A DNA stretch of 64,000 bases, from contig NZ_ARVW01000001.1 of assembly GCF_000384315.1 (NCBI RefSeq), positions 3,113,501 to 3,177,500 of the forward strand. The letters run 5' to 3'. Position numbers and translations under genes: made by a program. This DNA is from Amycolatopsis nigrescens CSC17Ta-90 (GTDB lineage: Bacteria; Actinomycetota; Actinomycetes; Mycobacteriales; Pseudonocardiaceae). Each line of letters opens with the position of its first letter. The stretch's first letter is position 1. The notes beneath the pieces were generated by a model. That model was given only the letters and a program-made list of their open reading frames with translations. It was not told the DNA's origin and ran no database searches. This document shows positions 7,359 to 14,870 of the stretch, piece by piece.

Positions 7359-9004
7359 CCAGCACTCTCGACCGTTCGGTACGGGCACACGCGGCGCCCA
7401 GCGGGTCCACTCACCCGCTGCTCGGCACCCGGCACCTGGTGCGGCTGGCGCTGCGCCGCGACCGGATCGTCATGCCGATCTGGGTCGTGGTGATCGGTGT
7501 GATCCCGGCCGGCACCATCGGCGCGTACGAAGGGCTGTACAAGACCCCGGCCGAACGCGCCTCACTGACGTCGACCATGGGCGCTAACCCGTCGCTGAGC
7601 CTGCTCTACGGCCCGGCGTTCGACCTGTCCACCGCGGGCGGGTTCACGGTCTGGCGGTACGGCGCGTTCCTGCCGCTGTTCCTGGCGCTCGCGTGCATCT
7701 TCACGATGACAAGGCACACCAGGGCGGAGGAGGACACCGGCCGGCAGGAGCTGCTCGCGTCCGGGGTGCTCGGCCGTTACGCCGCATTGACGGCGGCGGC
7801 GCTGTTCACCGGTACCGCCGCGCTGCTGTCCGGGCTGCTGGCCGCGGCGGCGATGGCCGGGGCCGGCGCACCGGCAGCGGGTTCGTTCGCCTTCGGGCTC
7901 GCCGTGACGCTGACCGGCTGGGTGTTCATCGGGGTGGCCGCGATCGCCGTGCAGTTCGCAGAGTACTCGCGCACCGCGAACGGCATCGCCACCACGGTGC
8001 TCGGCCTGACCTTCCTGCTGCGCGCGGTCGGCGACTCGGCCAAGGACGTGGGCTGGCTGTCCTGGCTGTCCCCGATCGGCTGGTCCAACCAGGTGCGGCC
8101 GTTCGCCGGTGAGCGCTGGTGGGTGCTGGTGCTGCCGCTGGTGGCCGCGCTGGTGCTCGGCGGGATCGGCTACGCGCTGCTGCCGCGCCGCGACCTCGGC
8201 ATGGGCATCGTGGCGACCAGGCCGGGACCCGCCACCGCGGCGGCGGGCCTGCGTTCCCCGTTCGCGCTGGCCTGGCGGCTGCACCGCGGCTCGCTGTACG
8301 GCTGGCTGGCCGGGTTCGCGGTGATGGGCGCGCTGTTCGGTTCGCTGGCCGCCGGCATCGGCGACGTGATCGGCGACAGCGCGCAGGCAAAGGAGATGTT
8401 CGCCCGGCTCGGCGGGTCCGCCGCGATGGTGGACGCGTTCCTCGCCGCGATCGGCGGGATCTTCGCCATGATCGTGTCGATGTACGCGGTACAGGCGACC
8501 CTGCGGATGCGGTCGGAGGAGGTCGCGGTGCGGGTGGAACCGCTGCTCGCGACCAGCGTCGGCCGGCTGCGGTGGGCCGGCAGTCACCTGGTGTTCGCGG
8601 TATTCGGCAGCGCGCTGCTGCTGGCCGTGGCCGGTGCGATGGGCGGGCTGCTGCACGGCCTGCGGGTCAGTGACGTGAGCGGTCAGGTGCCCGCGGTGCT
8701 CGGCGCGACGCTGGCGCAGCTGCCCGCGGTGTGGGTGGTGGCCGGGGTGTCGGTGCTGATCTTCGGTTTCCTGCCGAAGGCGAGTACGGCCGCGTGGGCC
8801 GTGGCCGCGCTGTTCCTGCTGATCAGCCTGTTCGGCCCGGTCGCCAACCTGAGTCAGGCGGTGCTCGACGTGTCGCCGTTCTCGCACATCCCGAAACTGC
8901 CGAGCGCCCCGTTCACCGCGACTCCGCTGCTCTGGCTGCTCGCCGTCGCACTGGTCACCATGTCCGCCGGCCTCTTCGCCTTCCGCCGCCGCGACCTCGG
9001 CTGA
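7355..9004 (+). CDS. ABC-2 type exporter permease, polyketide-antibiotic exporter family
   Basis: 549 residues with about twelve hydrophobic segments in two related halves, the layout of permeases annotated as exporters of polyketide antibiotics. The halves are joined near residues 280-310, and each begins with a similar cytosolic entry ([11 protein letters not shown] at ~27, [14 protein letters not shown] at ~302). It is coupled to the ATPase gene by a 4-base overlap. The substrate is not known; regulation by the divergent GbsR-like protein is likely. The gene ends at a strong stem-loop (9012-9068). Confidence 0.85.
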   Translation: MTSTLDRSVRAHAAPSGSTHPLLGTRHLVRLALRRDRIVMPIWVVVIGVIPAGTIGAYEGLYKTPAERASLTSTMGANPSLSLLYGPAFDLSTAGGFTVWRYGAFLPLFLALACIFTMTRHTRAEEDTGRQELLASGVLGRYAALTAAALFTGTAALLSGLLAAAAMAGAGAPAAGSFAFGLAVTLTGWVFIGVAAIAVQFAEYSRTANGIATTVLGLTFLLRAVGDSAKDVGWLSWLSPIGWSNQVRPFAGERWWVLVLPLVAALVLGGIGYALLPRRDLGMGIVATRPGPATAAAGLRSPFALAWRLHRGSLYGWLAGFAVMGALFGSLAAGIGDVIGDSAQAKEMFARLGGSAAMVDAFLAAIGGIFAMIVSMYAVQATLRMRSEEVAVRVEPLLATSVGRLRWAGSHLVFAVFGSALLLAVAGAMGGLLHGLRVSDVSGQVPAVLGATLAQLPAVWVVAGVSVLIFGFLPKASTAAWAVAALFLLISLFGPVANLSQAVLDVSPFSHIPKLPSAPFTATPLLWLLAVALVTMSAGLFAFRRRDLG

Positions 9005-9011
9005 CCGGCTT

Positions 9012-9068
9012 ATGCAGCGAAGGCCACCTTGCCTGCGTTCAACGCAGCGAAGGTGGCCTTCGCTGCAT
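9012..9068. terminator. long stem-loop, intergenic repeat family A, copy 1
   Basis: Perfect 19-base arms, ATGCAGCGAAGGCCACCTT (9012-9030) and its complement (9050-9068), with a 19-base loop. It lies between convergent genes, so it could terminate transcription from both sides. The core AAGGCCACCTT recurs at 33471-33519. There is no T-tract. Confidence 0.65.
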
Positions 9069-9099
9069 GTTGGGAGGGGCGACCCGCTCGCTTTTGTCC

Positions 9100-9116
9100 G
9101 TGAAGGGGCCCTTCAC
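9100..9116. terminator. short palindrome related to repeat family A
   Basis: GTGAAGGG-G-CCCTTCAC, a perfect 8-base-arm palindrome ending on the stop codon of the XRE gene. It follows the context TTGTCCGTGAAGG, which also precedes the copy at 33471. Confidence 0.5.
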
Positions 9117-9955
9117 TACATGTGGGCCAGCCGGGAGATGAGCCGGGCCGAGTCTGTCTCACTCAGCGCAACAGAGACCAGGTGCATCAAAGTCTCCAGG
9201 TAGGGCGCGATCTGTCGGGCTTCGTCGATGAACACGCTGGACCGCAACAGTTCGGCCATCACCACCGGCTGCGCGTCTGGAAACTCCAGAACCGTGAAAG
9301 GCCCTCGCTGCCCACCGTGTGGCCCGACCTGGGTTGGCACCACCCGTACCAGCACGTTGGGCCGGGTGGCAGTCTGCTTGATCCAGGCCAGTTGCCGCGC
9401 CATCAGGGCTGAGTCTCCGACCGGCGTGTGCAAGGCGGACTCACCGAGGAAAGCCACATATTTCACTCCACTGTTCAGAATCTGCTGGCGACGAAATCTC
9501 GCCGCCAGCCGGAGGTCAGTACCGGCCGGGTCTGCACCGGTACCCAGCAGAAATGCCCTGGCATACTCCATGGTCTGCAACAACCCGGGGACCATCAGCG
9601 GCTCCCAGTTGCTGAGTCTGCTGGCCTCGGATTCGTAGTCAGCCAGCACCGACGTTTCCTTGGGCAGCCCTTCAAGGTCCTGCTGGCCCTGCCCCCACCA
9701 ACCAGGCTCGTCAAGGGTGCGGACCACCCTCAGGATCTCTTCCCGTACCTGCGCGCGAATCCGGTACACCCCAAGCAAATGCGCGGCTTCCTCGGGATTT
9801 ATGGTGCGCTCGCCGTTCTCGACCCTGGACAGCTTCGACTTGTCCCACTCCACCAACACGGCCGCTTCGCGCAGGAGCAGGCCAACGCTCTCCCGGCATC
9901 CCCGCAACTGCGCACCAACACTTTTCATCTTGGCGCTGAGCGGTTTTCTGGGCAC
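9116..9955 (-). CDS. XRE-family regulator, Scr1-like with DUF5753 C-terminus
   Basis: 279 residues from a GTG with GGAGG 6 bases upstream. The N-terminal helix-turn-helix (residues ~12-70: LRGCRESVGLLLREAAVLVE, then DKSKLSRVENGERTINPEEA) is followed by the ~180-residue DUF5753 region (WEPLMVPGLLQTMEYARA, then GGQRGPFTVLEFPD). In actinobacteria such proteins usually pair with a small protein, often DUF397. Here the divergent partners are a zinc-ribbon-like 68-residue protein and a 91-residue protein. The 91-base gap to the divergent gene should hold both promoters. Confidence 0.9.
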   Translation of the reverse strand: MPRKPLSAKMKSVGAQLRGCRESVGLLLREAAVLVEWDKSKLSRVENGERTINPEEAAHLLGVYRIRAQVREEILRVVRTLDEPGWWGQGQQDLEGLPKETSVLADYESEASRLSNWEPLMVPGLLQTMEYARAFLLGTGADPAGTDLRLAARFRRQQILNSGVKYVAFLGESALHTPVGDSALMARQLAWIKQTATRPNVLVRVVPTQVGPHGGQRGPFTVLEFPDAQPVVMAELLRSSVFIDEARQIAPYLETLMHLVSVALSETDSARLISRLAHM

Positions 9956-10046
9956 GAGAACCTCCGCTGTCTCGTCGCTGCAACTCAGTTGTCCCCAAAC
10001 TACGAATGCTTACGCTGGGATCAACGACGACACACCAGGAGTAGCG

Positions 10047-10253
10047 ATGTTGCGCTGGCAGCAAGCGGGTGGCAGGCGGCATGCTCTGGACGGGCTGGTG
10101 CCGGGGCCCGGCGGGGAGTTCCGGGCGTTGTGCGGTGCGGAAGTCACCGTGCGCGCTTCGGATCTGCACGCACTCGGCGGGCTATGGTTCGACCCGACCT
10201 GCTGGGACTGCGACCGGATCTGGCGCGAGAGCCTGGCGGGCAGCCCGCGATGA
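10047..10253 (+). CDS. small zinc-ribbon-like protein, partner candidate of the Scr1-like regulator
   Basis: 68 residues; ATG 10047 with GGAG 6 bases upstream. Cysteines in FRALCGAEV and PTCWDCDRIW, with conserved-looking Trp residues, suggest a small metal-binding fold. It is divergent from the XRE gene and overlaps the next gene by ATGA. A role as the small effector or antitoxin-type partner of the XRE regulator is inference from gene order. Confidence 0.7.
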   Translation: MLRWQQAGGRRHALDGLVPGPGGEFRALCGAEVTVRASDLHALGGLWFDPTCWDCDRIWRESLAGSPR

Positions 10254-10525
10254 ACGAGCGCGACATCCGCCTTCTCGACCGCGTACGCGAACTGCACCGC
10301 TATCTGACCCAGCGCACCGTCGCACTGGTGCACTGCCAGTCGGACCCGGACCTGTTCGCCGAAGGAATGCGCGACCTCGGCCAGGATCTCCACGATGCCG
10401 GAACCGCGCTACTGGACCGCGTGCACGAGCTGGACGCCGGTCAGCGCTCGGTGACCGTGCCATCAGCGGCGACCCGAATGCCAGCCTGCGGCCCGCCCGC
10501 ACCGCAGTCCGGCCCGTTCGGATAA
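10250..10525 (+). CDS. small helical protein of unknown function
   Basis: 91 residues, start ATG overlapping the preceding stop (10250-10253). The first ~65 residues are charged and helical (NERDIRLLDRVRELHRYL, then DPDLFAEGMRDLGQDLHDAG). The last ~27 residues are read through the 3' end of the opposite-strand lipoprotein gene (85-base tail-to-tail overlap) and look like antisense translation. The protein may therefore have gained a nonhomologous tail. Confidence 0.6.
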   Translation: MNERDIRLLDRVRELHRYLTQRTVALVHCQSDPDLFAEGMRDLGQDLHDAGTALLDRVHELDAGQRSVTVPSAATRMPACGPPAPQSGPFG

Positions 10526-10839
10526 GCCAGTTCCGGGGTCACTTCGAGGGTCTGCTCGATGGACGGAGCGAGGTCGGTGCGCACCAGCGTCACGGTGACC
10601 TTGACCGGCGCGGCAGGCAGGTCGTCCACCGTCGCGAAGCCGTGCGCGACCGGGATGGTGTGGCAAGTTTCCGCCCAGCACACGGTCATCGTCGCGCCGG
10701 CCACCTCCGCTTCGAGTGGCTGCTCGATGTCCAGTGAGATCCCGACCGGCGTCCCGATCATCGTGCAGGCGACCTCACCGCCGCCACAGGAAACCGTGAC
10801 CGCCGCCGCCAGCACGCCAACCCCCGCGAGTATTCGCAT
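10441..10839 (-). CDS. small secreted lipoprotein, unknown function
   Basis: 132 residues from the ATG at 10839, chosen because it places a classical signal at the N-terminus: MRILAGVGVLAAAVTVSC with a lipobox-like VTVSC. The mature part is beta-rich with six cysteines (ACTMIG, VCWAETCHTI, PDCGAGG and others) and no recognisable domain. A longer frame reaches 10950 but would bury the signal peptide. The ribosome site is weak. Confidence 0.65.
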   Translation of the reverse strand: MRILAGVGVLAAAVTVSCGGGEVACTMIGTPVGISLDIEQPLEAEVAGATMTVCWAETCHTIPVAHGFATVDDLPAAPVKVTVTLVRTDLAPSIEQTLEVTPELAYPNGPDCGAGGPQAGIRVAADGTVTER

Positions 10840-11100
10840 ACCCCACAGACGGTGACACCTCTGCTTCCGGTTGCATCCCCAGCGATTTTCCGCCATGGGA
10901 CACAAGATTTTCCAGTTGTCAAATATGCGCTCTGATGGCAAGAGGTACATTTTGTCAAATCCGATCGCGCTTCCGCGGAATTGGCATTACGGCGATCCGT
11001 CGCGTACTCTCGGAAACGGCCATTGATCGGCCCCATTCACGTCGACTCCGTCATGCCGTCCACCTTGCCCGGAAGGGGATTCCATGCCCGCTGCGCCGGT

Positions 11101-11451
11101 TCAGGGTCCTCGGCGGGACGACAACGAGCTGCCGGTGGTCGGCAACGCAGCCTCCGGCGGCAGCAGGGTCGGCGGGTGGCGCGGGTCCTGCGGGGCGAAC
11201 TCGGTCCGCGTCACCACCTGTGTCTCGACGACGGTAACCGGGGCGGGCGGCGGCGCGGTCACGGTGACCGTGGGCGGCGGCGGGGCGCTCGAGGTCGGGG
11301 CCGGGGTGGATTGGACCAGCACCGCACCGGCCGGTTCCATCGACCGGTCGAACCGGCCGGCGAGCAGCAAGGCGGACAGCAGTAGCCCGGCGCCGAACCC
11401 GGCGAGCACGCCAAGGGCGAGCGAAGCGAAGCGTGGCTGTTCTTCGAACAC
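11101..11451 (-). CDS. small membrane-anchored proline/threonine-rich protein
   Basis: 116 residues from GTG 11451, preceded by GAGGAGGT at good spacing; this decides against the upstream TTG at 11472. One membrane helix at ~8-30 (SLALGVLAGFGAGLLLSALL), then a low-complexity Pro/Thr/Val exterior tail. No known domain. It is divergent from the SNF2 gene, with 128 bases between them. Confidence 0.65.
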   Translation of the reverse strand: MFEEQPRFASLALGVLAGFGAGLLLSALLLAGRFDRSMEPAGAVLVQSTPAPTSSAPPPPTVTVTAPPPAPVTVVETQVVTRTEFAPQDPRHPPTLLPPEAALPTTGSSLSSRRGP

Positions 11452-11579
11452 GTCCGCACCTCCTCGGCGCAACTACAACCAGTTACCTCTGTCCTGAATC
11501 TGTTCCGGGTGTATGCAGCTAGACGAGATATCAGAGTACTCGCGTTGATCACGACGCGCGTTACGGAAAGTGGCGGCAG

Positions 11580-14048
11580 TTGAGCAGAGCGATCTTCCTG
11601 GCCGGGGAGCACCGGCCATCCGACGGGCGGTTCGAGGTACCCACGGACCGGCCACTGCCGATCACCGACGCGCTGGCCGCGCTCTCGGACCCGTCCACTG
11701 AGGACGGACCGCTGGCCGACTGGCTCGCCCCCGCGAAACTGGCCCTTGACCAGGTCGCGGAGGGCAAGCTCCTGCCCGCGCTGCGGGATCTCGGGGACGG
11801 CGTCGCCCTCGCGCACTGGCGGCTGGCTGACTGGGATCCGGCCAGGTTCCCCGCCTTGCCGGCGGAGGAGGTCGCGGCTTTCGGGGAGGCGGTCGCCGAT
11901 CTGTGCGGACGTGTGGAGCAGCTTTACGGAGACCGCTACCTCGAAGCACTCACCGGGCCGGACGGGCGTGTCGAAACCTCCGGCGCGCGCCTGGTGCTGG
12001 AGCTGCGGACACCAGGAGAACACCAGGACTGGCAGCTGGACTTCGCGGTGCGGCTCGGCAAGACCGTGCCCGCCGAGCGCGCCTGGCAGGGCCAGGAGCA
12101 GCAGACACTGGTGCGCGGGCTGGCCGAGGCGGCCAGGCTGTTCCCGCCGATCGACCGGAGCCTGTCCGAGCAGCGGCCAACCGGCGTCCGGCTCGACGTC
12201 ACCGAAGCGGCCGACCTGCTCGCCGGAGGAGCCGCCGCGCTCACCGGCGCGGGCATCGACGTGCGGCTGCCGTCCGAGCTGACCGAGCACCGGCTGCGCG
12301 CCAGGGCGCGGGTGACCGACCTGACGGCCGTGCGCTGGGAGGCAGCGATCGGCGAGGAGACGCTGAGCACGGCGGAACTGAAAGAACTCGCCGGGCAGCA
12401 GGCCCGGCTGGTCCGCTGGCGCGACCGCTGGGTGTGGGCCGATGGCGCCGGGCGGCTGGCCGGGCTGCTGGACCGGGCCGACGACCTGCCGGCCGCGGAA
12501 GCGCTGTCGCTCGCACTGGCCGGTACCCGCGACACCACCGAGTTCGGCGCGGTCGAGGTGGTGGCGGAAGGCGCCGTCGAGGACCTGGTGCGCCGGTTGC
12601 AGGCGGCGGACGCACAGGAACCACGGCTCGACGGCGTCGACGCCCGGCTGCGGGACTACCAGCGGCGCGGCGCGGCCTGGCTGCAGTCCATGGCGGAGCT
12701 GGGGTTCGGCACGCTGCTCGCGGACGACATGGGCCTCGGCAAGACCCTGCAGGCCATCGCGCTGCTCGCGGACCGGCCTGGGCCGCACCTGGTGGTCTGC
12801 CCGACCTCGGTGCTGGGCAACTGGGCCCGCGAGCTGAACCGGTTCGCGCCGGGACTGGAGGTGCGCACGCACCACGGTGCCATGCGGCCGTCCACAGTGG
12901 ACGACCTGGCGCCGGGGACGGTGCTGCTGACCAGCTATCCTCTGCTCCGCATCGACGCCGAGCTGCTCGATCAGGTCGGCTGGGACGTGGTCGTGCTGGA
13001 CGAGGCGCAGCAGATCAAGAACCCGGACTCCCAGGCCGCCCGCGCGGCACGGGGCCTGCGGGCCGAGGCCAGGCTGGCGCTCACCGGCACCCCGGTGGAG
13101 AACCGGCTGTCCGAGCTGTGGTCGATCATGCGGTTCTGCAACCCCGGACTGCTCGGCTCCCAGCGGCGGTTCCGCGAGCGCTTCGTTCAACCGATCGAGC
13201 GACAGCGCGACCCGGCCGCGGCCCGGCAGCTGCGTGCGATCACCGCGCCGTTCCTGCTGCGCAGGCTGAAGTCCGAGGTGGCCTCCGACCTGCCGGCGAA
13301 ACAGGAGGCGGTGGTGTCCTGCACGCTCACCGACGAGCAGGCCGCGCTGTACCGGACGACCGTGCGCCGGATGCTGTCCGGCGACCTCGGCACCGGGATC
13401 CAGCGGCGCGGCCGGGTGCTGCGGCTGCTCACCGCGCTCAAGCAGATCTGCAACCATCCCGCGCAGTACCTCGGGGATTTCGGCGACGGCGGCGAGCTGG
13501 CCGGGCGCTCCGGGAAACTGGCCAGGACCACCGAAATGCTGGCCGAGGTGGTCGACGAGGGCGAGCGGGCGCTGCTGTTCACCCAGTACCGGGTGATGGG
13601 CGAGCTGCTGGCCACCCATCTCGCCGCCGAGCTGGAGCTGGCCGAGGTGCCGTTCCTGCACGGCGGGCTGAGCACGTCGCGGCGGGACGGCCTGGTGCGG
13701 GCGTTCCAGCAGGACGAGCGGGCTTCGCCGCTGCTGATCGTCAGCCTCAAGGCGGGCGGGGTCGGGCTGAACCTGACCAGGGCGACCCATGTCTTGCACT
13801 ACGACCGGTGGTGGAACCCGGCGGTGGAGGACCAGGCCACCGACCGGGCGCACCGGATCGGCCAGACCCGCACGGTCTTCGTGCACAAGCTGGTCACCGG
13901 CGGCACGTTGGAGGAGCGGATCGCGGACCTGCTGGAGTCCAAGCGCGGGCTGGCAGACGCCGTGATCGGCTCCGGCGAGGACTGGCTGACCGAACTGGCC
14001 GACGAGGACCTGCGTGCGCTGGTCGAGCTGACGGAGGTGGACCGGTGA
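11580..14048 (+). CDS. SNF2-family DEAD-like helicase
   Basis: 822 residues. The N-terminal ~360 residues are a family-specific extension. The SNF2 ATPase follows: motif I DDMGLGKT near 382, motif II LDEAQQIKNP near 472, motif III LTGTPVENRLSELW near 500, motif V SLKAGGVGLNLT near 722, and motif VI DRAHRIGQTRT near 755. Such bacterial SNF2 proteins are ATP-driven DNA translocases thought to remodel protein-DNA complexes. The stop overlaps the next start as GTGA, pairing it with the SWIM zinc-finger protein. The TTG start has only a weak ribosome site, so the true start may differ. Confidence 0.9.
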   Translation: MSRAIFLAGEHRPSDGRFEVPTDRPLPITDALAALSDPSTEDGPLADWLAPAKLALDQVAEGKLLPALRDLGDGVALAHWRLADWDPARFPALPAEEVAAFGEAVADLCGRVEQLYGDRYLEALTGPDGRVETSGARLVLELRTPGEHQDWQLDFAVRLGKTVPAERAWQGQEQQTLVRGLAEAARLFPPIDRSLSEQRPTGVRLDVTEAADLLAGGAAALTGAGIDVRLPSELTEHRLRARARVTDLTAVRWEAAIGEETLSTAELKELAGQQARLVRWRDRWVWADGAGRLAGLLDRADDLPAAEALSLALAGTRDTTEFGAVEVVAEGAVEDLVRRLQAADAQEPRLDGVDARLRDYQRRGAAWLQSMAELGFGTLLADDMGLGKTLQAIALLADRPGPHLVVCPTSVLGNWARELNRFAPGLEVRTHHGAMRPSTVDDLAPGTVLLTSYPLLRIDAELLDQVGWDVVVLDEAQQIKNPDSQAARAARGLRAEARLALTGTPVENRLSELWSIMRFCNPGLLGSQRRFRERFVQPIERQRDPAAARQLRAITAPFLLRRLKSEVASDLPAKQEAVVSCTLTDEQAALYRTTVRRMLSGDLGTGIQRRGRVLRLLTALKQICNHPAQYLGDFGDGGELAGRSGKLARTTEMLAEVVDEGERALLFTQYRVMGELLATHLAAELELAEVPFLHGGLSTSRRDGLVRAFQQDERASPLLIVSLKAGGVGLNLTRATHVLHYDRWWNPAVEDQATDRAHRIGQTRTVFVHKLVTGGTLEERIADLLESKRGLADAVIGSGEDWLTELADEDLRALVELTEVDR

Positions 14049-14683
14049 GCACTGCGAAGGAATTCGGCACGACCTGGTGGGGGCACCGCTGGACCCGCGC
14101 CCTGGAGTCCCTGCACACCCGCTATCCGAATCCCCGGCTCCCCCATGGCCGCACGCTGGCCAGGAAGGGCGCGGTGGAGCAGCTCGACGTGTCGCCGGGC
14201 GAGATCACTGCTCTCGTCGCAGAGCACCGCGTCGTGTTGCGACTGCCGATCTACGACGAGAGCGGCTGGGCGGTGGTGAGCCGCGCGCTGGCCGGGCAGG
14301 TCCGGCACGCCGCGGCCCTGCTGGCGGGCCGGCTGCCCGAAGATGTGGACGAGACGTTGAGCGCCACGGGCTACTCGCTGTTCCCCGGACGGGGCGAGCT
14401 GACCGCGACCTGCACCTGCCGCGGCAGGCACGAGCCCTGCGCGCACGCTGCCGCACTGCACTACGCGCTGGCGGACGCCTTCGACGAGGACCCGTTCCTC
14501 CTGACCACCCTGCGCGGCCAAGACAAGAAAGCACTGCTCGCAAACGTGAGCAGTGCTCTCGCCGGAGCGGCCCCCACCGCCCCAGCCCTTACGCCCGCCC
14601 CACTCGATATCGACCCCACCGCCCTGCACACCGCGATCCGCAACGCCGCCGCCCACGCCCGCCACCTCCGCCACTCCCTCTGA
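14045..14683 (+). CDS. SWIM zinc-finger protein, SNF2 partner
   Basis: 212 residues; GTG start inside the SNF2 stop (GTGA, 14045-14048). The SWIM motif CxC-x(n)-CxH is visible as CTCRGRHEPCAH at residues ~119-130. The N-terminal WWGHRWTRALESL is characteristic of SWIM proteins encoded beside SNF2 helicases. The zinc finger probably gives DNA or protein contacts for the helicase. The C-terminus is Ala/Pro-rich. Confidence 0.9.
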   Translation: MSTAKEFGTTWWGHRWTRALESLHTRYPNPRLPHGRTLARKGAVEQLDVSPGEITALVAEHRVVLRLPIYDESGWAVVSRALAGQVRHAAALLAGRLPEDVDETLSATGYSLFPGRGELTATCTCRGRHEPCAHAAALHYALADAFDEDPFLLTTLRGQDKKALLANVSSALAGAAPTAPALTPAPLDIDPTALHTAIRNAAAHARHLRHSL

Positions 14684-14712
14684 CGCCTCTCCTACCTCCA
14701 CCCGGCGACCAG

Positions 14713-14761
14713 GCCCAACGTGACGTTTGGCCAATAGAACACACCAAACGTCACATTGGGC
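14713..14761. repeat. intergenic inverted repeat family C, copy 1
   Basis: Arms GCCCAACGTGACGTTTGG (14713-14730) and its complement with one mismatch (14744-14761) around a 13-base spacer containing ATAGA. It lies just after the SWIM gene and may act as its terminator. A second copy is at 43466-43516, in inverse orientation. Confidence 0.75.
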
Positions 14762-14870
14762 TCGTACGGCGGCGGGTGAAAAGGCGGTCGGTGAAAAGGT
14801 GGGTAGGCGACCGGGCAATGGGCCGAAAGGGGGCAGTTTCGGGGTCCTGGCGGTGGTGGTGCGGATAGCT

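Noticed and set aside
11259..13886. 875-codon minus-strand frame across the SNF2 gene
   Set aside because: Antisense to a gene with all helicase motifs; the product is Gly/Arg/Gln/His-rich and matches no family. Common in high-GC DNA.
14727..14870. Extended N-terminus for the STAND protein from ATG 14727
   Set aside because: This start lies inside inverted repeat C and lacks a ribosome site; the encoded 48 residues are low-complexity. GTG 14871 gives the usual beginning.
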